Below, piece by piece: positions 1 through 4,817 of a stretch of 5,889 nt of DNA. This stretch comes from Clostridiales bacterium (GTDB lineage Bacteria; Bacillota; Clostridia; Oscillospirales; Acutalibacteraceae). The stretch covers positions 1 through 5,889 of the forward strand of contig JAAVYX010000084.1 of NCBI GenBank assembly GCA_022791355.1, written 5' to 3'. A program made the position numbers and the translations under genes. The stretch's first letter is position 1. Each line of letters begins with the position of its first letter. Under the pieces are notes generated by a model. It was not told where the DNA came from. It did no database searches and saw nothing but the letters and a program-made list of their open reading frames with translations.

Positions 1-176
1 ACTTTTCTTCGCGTGAAGAAAAGTTAGTCGCGCTATTAGAGCAGGTTTTGGAGAAAGAGAAAAAGTATGCCTGGCGCGAAACCTCCCACTTGGTTATAAA
101 AGAGAAAGAGAAACTCTGCCGCGAAACCTCCCGCTTGGTTATAAAAGCGATAAAACAATAGGCCGCGAAACCTCCC
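1..176 (+). repeat. Right end of a second copy of the intergenic hairpin/iteron element (partial)
   Basis: This stretch holds an end module like the one at 2846-2983. It has a hairpin with arms ACTTTTCTTC (1-10) and GAAGAAAAGT (15-24) and loop GCGT. The heptamer GTCGCGC follows at 27-33, then 36 nt (34-69), then the motif CCTGGCGCGAAACCTCCC (70-87). Positions 1-87 align with 2848-2933 at roughly four-fifths identity by eye, including the identical 14-mer GTCGCGCTATTAGA. The rest of this copy lies beyond the left edge of the window. It sits directly downstream of the PBP gene, which ends at 230. It holds no credible gene: a minus-strand reading frame across 36-227 stays open only because two repeat periods are near multiples of three, and it encodes a low-complexity repetitive peptide. 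That the sequence is repeated is directly visible; its function is unknown. Confidence 0.75.
71..176 (+). repeat. Three-copy array of GCGAAACCTCCC at 44-45 bp spacing
   Basis: The core GCGAAACCTCCC occurs at 76-87, 121-132 and 165-176, so the spacing is 45 then 44 bp. The first two units share a longer stretch: the core is followed by RCTTGGTTATAAAAG. The remaining spacer is A/T-rich and variable. The array lies 53 bp beyond the PBP stop codon. The same core occurs in the opposite orientation upstream of the PBP gene (2047-2108), so that gene is bracketed by inverted arrays. This is not a CRISPR: the core is too short, the spacers resemble each other and no cas gene is present. A set of protein-binding sites or a recombination substrate is possible. 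Confidence 0.8.
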
Positions 177-229
177 TGCAATCCAAAAAGCAAAAACCAT
201 CAAATAAAAATAAATTTTATAAAACAACC

Positions 230-1942
230 CTATCCAGCCGATAAGGCGGCGATACCGTCGCAGACGGCCTTGAACACCGGCCCGCAGGTCGAGCCTCCGG
301 CCGCGCCGTCTTCGGCCAACACCACGATCACATATTGGGGCTGCTCTGCCGGGTAAAACCCCGCGAACCAGGCCTGGTTAACCTTCCTTCCGTCCTTGAT
401 CCAGCCGGTTTCGGCGGTAGCCGTTTTGCCTCCCGCCCCGCCTGTTTCCGGCGCCCCCGACGTTCCCGTGCCCGACTGCACCACACGCGCCAAGCCTTCC
501 CGCAGGATGGCCGCCGTCTCCCGGCTCATGACCTTGGTGGGAACGGCCTCCTCTCCCCGCTCCAGCACGCCCCCCGTCACCTTGCCCTCCACCAGACTGG
601 GGGCGTGGTAGGACCCGTCCCCCGCCACCGCCTCATACAGGGAGCAGATGGCCAGGGGCGAGAGCAGCAGGTCCCCCTGTCCGATGGACAGGTTGGCCAG
701 GGCCGCCGGCTGACGTTCCAGAATGTCCAGATTGGGCAGGGTTCCCGCGTCCGACACCATGCCCTCGGCCAGATAACGGGACTGGCCGAAGCCCAGGGAT
801 TTGGCCATATTCATGATCCGGCCTGCCCCGGTTTGGGCGGCAAGATTGTAAAAATAGGGATTACAGGATTTTTCCAGACCGGTCAGCAGGTTCATGGGGC
901 CGTGTCCCTCTTGGTGGTTACAGTGGAAGGTCCGCCCGCCGACGACCATGCTGCCGGTGCAAGTGTATCCCAAATCCTTGGAGATGCCCTTTTCCAACGC
1001 CGCGGCGGCCACGCAGGGCTTGAAGATGGAGCCCACATTATAGGCTGTCAGGGCCCGGTTGATAAAGGGCGCGCCCTCGGCGGCCAGACTGTCGGCCAGG
1101 CGCAGGGGAGAAAAGGCGGGCCGGCTGCTCATGGCTCGGATCTTGCCCGTCCCCACCTCCAGGACCACCGCCGCCCCGGCGTCCAGCTGGGCTATGCTTT
1201 TCTCAACGACCGCCTGGATACGGCTGTCAATGGTTAGAGCCAGCCCGTCGGTCAGACTGCCGGCCGACCCCTCGATCTCCGGCTCCACCCCCGGCAGGAC
1301 GCGGCCGGCCGCGTCGATGGTGTAGACGGCCGACAGCGGGGTCTCGCTGTAGAACAGCTCGTCGTAGGCCTTTTCGACGCCCGAAGCGCCATGACCGTCG
1401 TTGTCCAGATACCCCAGCAGATGGACGGCCTGGGTCTCCTCGTCGTACCGGTTGAAGACGCTGAACATCGTTATGCCCTGGGCGTAAACCGGCTGGTCCA
1501 GCTCTACGACTGTAGGCCGTTTCTGTTCCAGCCGGTCCAGGGCGGCCTCCAGCCGGTCGGCGGGCAGGGCCTGGCGCAGGGCGACGACGGCCTCCGGGAC
1601 CGGGGCCGCCGCCGCCATATAGCGGGTGGTACGGTTGGTCAGCGGGGTGAGGTTGGCGTCGAAAATCGTACCCCTGGGGCGGGTGATCTCCACCCGGACG
1701 CTGCTCTGCGCCCGGGCGGCGGCCGCGTTGTCCCCGCCGCCCAGGGTGAGCAGGCGGGCCGAAGAAACGAAGAGCAGGGCGGCGATAAGAAAGAAGCAGG
1801 CCGCCGTCCGTTTTTGCAGCCGCGCCCGGAAGGCTCGGCTTTCCTTGTCCGACTCGTTTGTCTCCCGGGCTGATTTGCTTCCCGGCCAGAACCGCCAGAG
1901 GCTTTTTTTGCCTTGCGGCGGGGCTTTCTCTTTGCCAAACAT
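230..1942 (-). CDS. Class B penicillin-binding protein (peptidoglycan D,D-transpeptidase, PBP2/FtsI/SpoVD type)
   Basis: A 570-aa membrane-anchored transpeptidase that would cross-link peptidoglycan stem peptides outside the membrane. A basic cytoplasmic tail (1-45) precedes one membrane segment at about 46-66. The class B dimerisation region starts with RPRGTIFD (88-95), and a typical GYLDNDGHGASGVEKAYDEL stretch spans 177-196. The transpeptidase domain covers about 230-565. The nucleophile motif SIFK is at 305-308 and SCN at 359-361. The third motif reads KTA (506-508, in GGKTATAETG) where the family usually has KTG. There is no C-terminal PASTA domain, and 570 aa is at the short end for class B PBPs. 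The ATG at 1942 is supported by AAGGAG 8 nt upstream. The stop is TAG. The gene is flanked on both sides by the repeat element and looks monocistronic here. Whether it serves elongation, division or sporulation cannot be told from the sequence, so no gene symbol is given. Confidence 0.95.
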   Translation of the reverse strand: MFGKEKAPPQGKKSLWRFWPGSKSARETNESDKESRAFRARLQKRTAACFFLIAALLFVSSARLLTLGGGDNAAAARAQSSVRVEITRPRGTIFDANLTPLTNRTTRYMAAAAPVPEAVVALRQALPADRLEAALDRLEQKRPTVVELDQPVYAQGITMFSVFNRYDEETQAVHLLGYLDNDGHGASGVEKAYDELFYSETPLSAVYTIDAAGRVLPGVEPEIEGSAGSLTDGLALTIDSRIQAVVEKSIAQLDAGAAVVLEVGTGKIRAMSSRPAFSPLRLADSLAAEGAPFINRALTAYNVGSIFKPCVAAAALEKGISKDLGYTCTGSMVVGGRTFHCNHQEGHGPMNLLTGLEKSCNPYFYNLAAQTGAGRIMNMAKSLGFGQSRYLAEGMVSDAGTLPNLDILERQPAALANLSIGQGDLLLSPLAICSLYEAVAGDGSYHAPSLVEGKVTGGVLERGEEAVPTKVMSRETAAILREGLARVVQSGTGTSGAPETGGAGGKTATAETGWIKDGRKVNQAWFAGFYPAEQPQYVIVVLAEDGAAGGSTCGPVFKAVCDGIAALSAG

Positions 1943-1950
1943 AGAATCGT

Positions 1951-1956
1951 CTCCTT
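1951..1956 (-). promoter_or_regulatory. Ribosome binding site of the PBP gene
   Basis: On the minus strand AAGGAG lies 8 nt before the ATG at 1942, which fixes this start. The leader upstream is A/T-rich and merges into the degenerate repeat array. I see no convincing -35/-10 pair close to it. Confidence 0.8.
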
Positions 1957-1970
1957 TTATACGCTTTGCG

Positions 1971-2108
1971 TAGATTTTTCTTTTTGTTTTTTTATTTCTT
2001 AGGCGGGAGGGGGCTTCAGATTTTCTTTTTCTTTGATTAGATGAGAGGGAGGTTTCGCGCCAGATTTTCCTTTTTTTGATTTAGTTGAGTGGGAGGTTTC
2101 GCGCCAGA
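1971..2108 (-). repeat. Left-end iteron array of the intergenic element, inverted relative to 71-176
   Basis: The motif GGGAGGTTTCGCGCCAGA (plus strand) occurs at 2047-2064 and 2091-2108, 44 bp apart. A degenerate third copy is at 2005-2020 (GGGAGGGGGCTTCAGA, 42 bp spacing). A very weak fourth trace lies near 1971-1974, where AAAATCTACGCAAAGCG on the minus strand echoes the motif at a 46 bp step. On the minus strand each unit reads motif, then an A-rich stretch ending in AAAATCTG. The array decays toward the PBP start, so the leader of that gene seems to be built partly from worn repeat units. Copies at 2047 and 2091 are clear; the other two are by-eye judgements. Confidence 0.7.
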
Positions 2109-2150
2109 TATCCTTATCGGAATACACCAATACCGTATCGCGAGGCGCGA

Positions 2151-2182
2151 CCCCATCTTTTGTGACGCGACAAAAGATGGGG
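2151..2182. repeat. 13-bp perfect hairpin at the left end of the element
   Basis: The arms are CCCCATCTTTTGT (2151-2163) and ACAAAAGATGGGG (2170-2182), perfectly complementary, around the loop GACGCG. It overlaps by one base the heptamer GCGCGAC at 2145-2151, matching the hairpin-heptamer arrangement at the right end. No U-run follows on either strand, so it is not a standard terminator. Confidence 0.85.
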
Positions 2183-2185
2183 GAG

Positions 2186-2217
2186 AAAAACGCGCACGGG
2201 GGTTGGCCACCCCCGTG
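2186..2217 (-). terminator. Possible minus-strand intrinsic terminator inside the element
   Basis: The arms CACGGGGGT (2195-2203) and ACCCCCGTG (2209-2217) form a perfect 9-bp stem with a 5-nt loop. On the minus strand the stem is followed, after four bases, by TTTTT (complement of 2186-2190). This could end a minus-strand transcript crossing the element body, upstream of the PBP gene. The 4-nt gap before the T-run and its short length weaken the case; it may be only another hairpin of the repeat element. Confidence 0.35.
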
Positions 2218-2680
2218 ACCCCCGCTGGCAACGTGCATTGCGAGGAATGCAGCAGGTACTGCCTCTCAGGAAGCTGGGAAGCCCAAAAATCGTTCCTATT
2301 TTTGGCCAGGAACTTAGCAGCCTCTCAGCAACCCGGCGGGATGTAACAGGAACCTGGTCTGTGAGCACACTCCCGCCGACACTGTTCTGAGCTTTAGCTT
2401 TTTACGTTTCACTTATCCGCCGGTAGCAAGCGGAACACGTTAGCTTTTTGGGCAAGTAAGTGGGAGGCAGGGAAGTAAAGAACAGCAGAGGGTAGTAAGC
2501 AAAGTTTTAACAGACCCGGTTCATAGCTACGAGAGTAGATGGCAGAAGAGGCCGACTAGGAATGGGGAGAACCTGTTTTGTAGCAACTAACGGGAAGCGA
2601 TAAGTTAGCAGCCATTACTTGAGGGGAAGCGGGTAGAGTTAAGGACAGGGTTGCAGGGAGGTACCCCGTAGGGCGGGAGT
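2218..2680. other. ORF-less body of the element, candidate structured RNA
   Basis: About 460 nt with no credible ORF on either strand but with several pairing elements. CCAAAAAT/ATTTTTGG pair at 2283-2290 and 2298-2305. CGGCGGGA (2334-2341) pairs with TCCCGCCG (2371-2378), enclosing CAGG-AA-CCTG (2347-2356). CACTTA (2410-2415) pairs with TAAGTG (2457-2462), enclosing TCCGC/GCGGA (2416-2420, 2430-2434). CTAAC (2587-2591) pairs with GTTAG (2604-2608). Short direct repeats also occur: GCCTCTCAG (2261, 2320), TTAGCTTTTT (2394, 2440) and TTAGCAGCC (2314, 2605). Nested helices suggest a folded RNA read from the plus strand, but neither a promoter nor covariation data is available. The block around 2330-2380 reminds me loosely of HEARO/omega-RNA 5' regions; this is memory-based and weak. 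It could equally be a decayed former mobile element. Confidence 0.3.
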
Positions 2681-2681
2681 C

Positions 2682-2766
2682 CAGAGGGCGGAGCCCTCTG
2701 TGTCGTCTGGGAAGGGAGTCTCACGGAAATCCTACGGATTTCCTCTAAAACCTGTCGAAAAGGTTT
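2682..2766. repeat. Cluster of three tight hairpins near the right end of the element
   Basis: CAGAGGGC (2682-2689) pairs with GCCCTCTG (2693-2700) around GGA. GGAAATCC (2725-2732) pairs with GGATTTCC (2736-2743) around TAC. AAACCT (2748-2753) pairs with AGGTTT (2761-2766) around seven bases. All three stems are perfect. A fourth small one, GGCCC/GGGCC, follows at 2819-2833. None is followed by a T-run, so they are not obvious terminators. They may be domains of a structured RNA or folding elements of single-stranded DNA. Confidence 0.7.
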
Positions 2767-2845
2767 CCCTTTGGCGCATCTTTTACTTACTTTGTCTTGC
2801 AAAGTAAAATTTTTGTGAGGCCCTCGATGGGCCGAACGAAAATCT

Positions 2846-2873
2846 ATACTTTTCTTTGCGCAAAGAAAAGTAT
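2846..2873. repeat. 28-bp perfect palindrome at the right end of the element
   Basis: The half-sites ATACTTTTCTTTGC (2846-2859) and GCAAAGAAAAGTAT (2860-2873) are exact reverse complements with no spacer. It corresponds to the hairpin at 1-24. Between the two copies, the pair C10-G15 is replaced by T2857-A2862, which keeps pairing. It abuts the heptamer GTCGCGC at 2874-2880. Confidence 0.9.
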
Positions 2874-2983
2874 GTCGCGCTATTAGACCAAGTTTTGGAG
2901 GAATAAGAAAAGCACATCTGGCGCGAAACCTCTATCTAAACTAATATAAGATAAAGAAAAAAATTTGCCGCCAAACCTCTCTC
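2874..2983 (+). repeat. Right-end heptamer, 36-nt spacer and two iterons, repeat of 27-132
   Basis: GTCGCGC (2874-2880) is followed by 36 nt and then TCTGGCGCGAAACCTCT (2917-2933). A degenerate second iteron, GCCAAACCTCT (2970-2980), lies 47 bp on. The stretch aligns with 27-132 of the partial copy and carries the same order of blocks. It reaches to within about 40 bp of the argC stop codon, so it forms the 3' flank of argC just as 1-176 forms the 3' flank of the PBP gene. Confidence 0.75.
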
Positions 2984-3018
2984 AGCAAAAAATACAAACC
3001 AACCATCCGGCCGAAAGC

Positions 3019-4053
3019 CTAAAAAGCCGGCGGAACCATCGCAAGGCCGGTCTGTTCATCCAGGCCAAAAATAATATTCATATTCTGCACCGCCTGCCCG
3101 GCCGCGCCCTTGACCATATTGTCGATGGTGGAAACCACGATCAGATTTCCGGTCCGGGGATCTACGTGGAGGGATATATCGCAAAGGTTGGTGTAACGCA
3201 CGTTTTTCAGATTGGCCGTCTTGCCCGCCGGCAGGATGCGCACAAAGGGGCTTTCATAGTAAAAGGTCTCGTAGGCCTCCCGCACCTTCTCCTCGTTTAC
3301 CCCCAGCTTGAGCCGGGCGTACATGGTGGAAACGATGCCCCGGTTGACCGGGAGCAGATGAGGCGTAAAGGTGACCCGCAGCCGTTTGCCGGCCGCCTTC
3401 ATCAGGGTCTGCTCGATCTCGGGAGTATGTCGGTGGGCGGCGATTTTATAGGGGGAGAAGGCCTCGTTGCAGTCGGGGAAATGGGTGGTCTGGCTAAGAC
3501 CCCGGCCCGCGCCGGTGGTTCCTGACTTGGAATCGATGATGATGCCGTCGCTCTCCACCAGTCCCCTTTTCAGAGCGGGATAGAGTCCCAGGGCCGCCGA
3601 AGTGGGATAGCAGCCGGGGTTGGCGATGAGCTTTTTCCCCTTGATCTGCTCCCGGAAAAGCTCGGGCAGACCATAAACCGCCTGCTCGTGCAGGGCGGGA
3701 TGGGCGTACTCCTTGCCGTACCACCGGCGGTAGTCCTCCTCGTTTTCCAGACGGAAGTCGGCCCCCAGGTCGATAAAGGCCTTGCCCCGGCCGATACAGT
3801 CGGCCGCCAGAGGCTCGCTCAGCCCGTGGGGCAGGGCGGCGAACACCACGTCGCTTTTGTCGACGACGGCCTGACTGCTCTCGCAGACAAGGTCGCACAG
3901 CTTATAATAGGCGGGGTAAACCTCCGAAACAGGCTGGCCCTCGAAGCTCTGGGAGCCCAGGGCCGTCACCTCGGCCTCCGGGTGCCCCAGCAGAATACGG
4001 ACCAGCTCGGCCCCCGCGTATCCGGTGGCGCCGATGATACCGGCTTTGATCAT
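3019..4053 (-). CDS. argC: N-acetyl-gamma-glutamyl-phosphate reductase
   Basis: A cytoplasmic enzyme of 344 aa, the usual length for the family, catalysing the third step of arginine biosynthesis: NADPH-dependent reduction of N-acetylglutamyl 5-phosphate to N-acetylglutamate 5-semialdehyde. The N-terminal NADP-binding fold starts with GATGYAG (8-14). The catalytic cysteine is C148 in NPGCYPT (145-151). SGTTGAGR (177-184), RHTPEIEQ (208-215, with the conserved His209), PHLLPVNRG (231-239) and the C-terminal KGAAGQAVQNMN (315-326) are all characteristic. The ATG overlaps the TGA of the upstream ycxB-like gene (ATGA), and AGGAGG sits 8 nt before it inside that gene, suggesting coupled translation. 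The stop is TAG. The argJBD genes that often follow argC are absent; the repeat element begins about 40 bp downstream. No clear intrinsic terminator follows the stop. Confidence 0.97.
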   Translation of the reverse strand: MIKAGIIGATGYAGAELVRILLGHPEAEVTALGSQSFEGQPVSEVYPAYYKLCDLVCESSQAVVDKSDVVFAALPHGLSEPLAADCIGRGKAFIDLGADFRLENEEDYRRWYGKEYAHPALHEQAVYGLPELFREQIKGKKLIANPGCYPTSAALGLYPALKRGLVESDGIIIDSKSGTTGAGRGLSQTTHFPDCNEAFSPYKIAAHRHTPEIEQTLMKAAGKRLRVTFTPHLLPVNRGIVSTMYARLKLGVNEEKVREAYETFYYESPFVRILPAGKTANLKNVRYTNLCDISLHVDPRTGNLIVVSTIDNMVKGAAGQAVQNMNIIFGLDEQTGLAMVPPAF

Positions 4054-4658
4054 TTGGATTTCCTCCTCGCTTTTTTCTCCCTGGCCTCCACGGGGACGTT
4101 ATAGGCCGCCGCCCGGTCCAGCAGAAAGGCCCGAAAAGCCTCCCGCTGCCCGGCCGGCACAACCGACCAGGGCAGATGCTCGCCCCGGTATTCAAATATG
4201 AGCAAAAAGAACATGCCGGGGGTGAGAACCAGCCGGTCATAAGCCTCATAGGCGTGTGTCAGACGGCCCGACGGCCCCTCGATTTCCACCCGGTCCTCGT
4301 AAAACGTATAGGTTTTCGTTTGATCCACGTCGTCCGCCCGGTCGCGCATATAGGTCCGGACGCATTCGGGCCAATAAAGAGCTAGAAAAATGTCCGCCGT
4401 TTCGAGTACGATTAGCAGCAGCAGGGCAAGGATAGCGCCGGTCCCTTTGGACCATATTTCCTGACCCTTAGAGACCGCTATCAGAACGATAATCACAATC
4501 ATAAGGAAGGTACGCGCCACTTGTGTAATCTGCTCCCCCCGGTTTTCGGTCCATCGCCTGCGGTTGTTCAGCACGTCGGCCGCGGACCGGATATCCCGCT
4601 TGGAGGGCTTGTAGGAAAAGCTGTAACGGCAAGCGTCGGACGTATGGGTTTCACACAT
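4050..4658 (-). CDS. YcxB-like two-TM membrane protein of unknown function
   Basis: A 202-aa protein. A soluble, basic N-terminus (1-45) is followed by two hydrophobic segments at about 47-64 and 74-96. A cytosolic-type C-terminal domain (about 115-188) has the pattern of YcxB-like proteins: YTFYEDRVEIEG (117-128), then YEAYDRLVLTPGMFFLLIF (137-155), and a closing AFRAFLLDRAAAYN (174-187). It ends in a very basic tail (EKKARRKSK). Such proteins are membrane proteins of unknown role. The ATG at 4658 has AGGAGG 9 nt upstream. The stop codon overlaps the argC start by 4 bp, so the two genes are almost certainly co-transcribed, although no link to arginine metabolism is known to me. The domain assignment rests on sequence pattern only. 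Confidence 0.85.
   Translation of the reverse strand: MCETHTSDACRYSFSYKPSKRDIRSAADVLNNRRRWTENRGEQITQVARTFLMIVIIVLIAVSKGQEIWSKGTGAILALLLLIVLETADIFLALYWPECVRTYMRDRADDVDQTKTYTFYEDRVEIEGPSGRLTHAYEAYDRLVLTPGMFFLLIFEYRGEHLPWSVVPAGQREAFRAFLLDRAAAYNVPVEAREKKARRKSK
4062..4067 (-). promoter_or_regulatory. Ribosome binding site of argC, inside the ycxB-like gene
   Basis: On the minus strand a full AGGAGG lies 8 nt before the argC ATG, within the last codons of the upstream gene. It supports this start and implies that argC can be initiated independently as well as by re-initiation at the ATGA overlap. Confidence 0.85.
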
Positions 4659-4667
4659 GATTTGTCT

Positions 4668-4673
4668 CCTCCT
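4668..4673 (-). promoter_or_regulatory. Ribosome binding site of the YcxB-like gene
   Basis: AGGAGG on the minus strand lies 9 nt before the ATG at 4658, within AAGGAGGAGA. It fixes this start. The promoter of the ycxB-argC unit should lie in 4675-4773 if the argH terminator is active, but I could not identify a convincing -35/-10 pair or an ArgR box there. Confidence 0.85.
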
Positions 4674-4773
4674 TATTTCCGCCCAGCCCGCTGTATCAGG
4701 ATGGGCCTTTGCCGGGCCAGTTTCTACAGAAAGTCCAAAATAACCGTTAGGGATGTGGTCAGGGGTATAGGTG

Positions 4774-4806
4774 AAAAAAGGCGAAAAACGGCCAAGCGTT
4801 CCGCCT
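4774..4806 (-). terminator. Probable intrinsic terminator after argH
   Basis: On the minus strand, 11 nt past the argH stop, AGGCG (complement of 4802-4806) pairs with CGCCT (4779-4783). An inner AACG (4797-4800) pairs with CGTT (4787-4790) across a small asymmetric internal loop, with a 6-nt loop at the top. The helix runs straight into TTTTTT (complement of 4774-4779). Position and T-run fit a rho-independent terminator, though the stem is interrupted. It would separate argH from ycxB-argC. Confidence 0.6.
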
Positions 4807-4817
4807 GTTTTCCTCCA

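Larger units (their letters stand above)
1971..2983. mobile_element. Non-coding intergenic element with symmetric hairpin ends (unnamed, possibly non-autonomous mobile)
   Basis: This accounts for nearly all of the 1.07-kb gap between argC and the PBP gene. The ends are inverted versions of one another. The left end is the iteron array to 2108, 36 nt (2109-2144), GCGCGAC (2145-2151) and a hairpin (2151-2182). The right end is a palindrome (2846-2873), GTCGCGC (2874-2880), 36 nt (2881-2916) and the iterons (2917-2983). The intervening 2183-2845 carries many hairpins and no ORF that looks real. A second right end appears at 1-176, so the sequence is multi-copy within 3 kb. No transposase or target-site duplication was identified, and the true outer boundaries are uncertain. 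Mobility is inferred from the repeat structure. Alternatives are a conserved intergenic structure spread by recombination, or a binding platform for a chromosome-organising protein. Confidence 0.5.

Noticed and set aside
71..176. Possible CRISPR array
   Set aside because: The core is only about 12 bp, the intervening sequences resemble each other, there are three units only, and no cas gene is present.
36..227. A 63-codon minus-strand frame encoding a repetitive F/Y/G-rich peptide
   Set aside because: It stays open because the nucleotide iterons are spaced close to multiples of three. The peptide repeats mirror the DNA repeats, there is no clear ribosome binding site, and it lies within the repeat element.
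335..1237. A 300-codon plus-strand frame opposite the PBP gene, and similar long antisense frames opposite argC
   Set aside because: These are shadows of GC-rich coding sequence. The minus-strand products have complete family motifs, while the antisense products match nothing recognisable.
1956..1961. TATAAA on the minus strand as a -10 box for the PBP gene
   Set aside because: Transcription would start inside the ribosome binding site, and no -35 sequence lies at a suitable distance.
2089..2368. Short frames on both strands across the left end of the element
   Set aside because: They cross the iterons and the 13-bp and 9-bp hairpins, lack a plausible ribosome binding site, and the translated sequence has no recognisable domain.
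2605..2802. A 65-codon minus-strand frame
   Set aside because: It spans three perfect hairpins of the element, and its sequence shows no domain or start signal.
3009..3032. GCCGG/CCGGC pairing around the argC stop codon as a terminator
   Set aside because: The stem is only 5 bp with a long loop that includes the stop codon, and the nearest T-run is well over 10 nt away.
4685..4770. Promoter or ArgR operator for ycxB-argC
   Set aside because: A TTGGAC-like hexamer is present, but no -10 box follows at 16-18 bp and I see no palindromic ARG box, so none can be supported.
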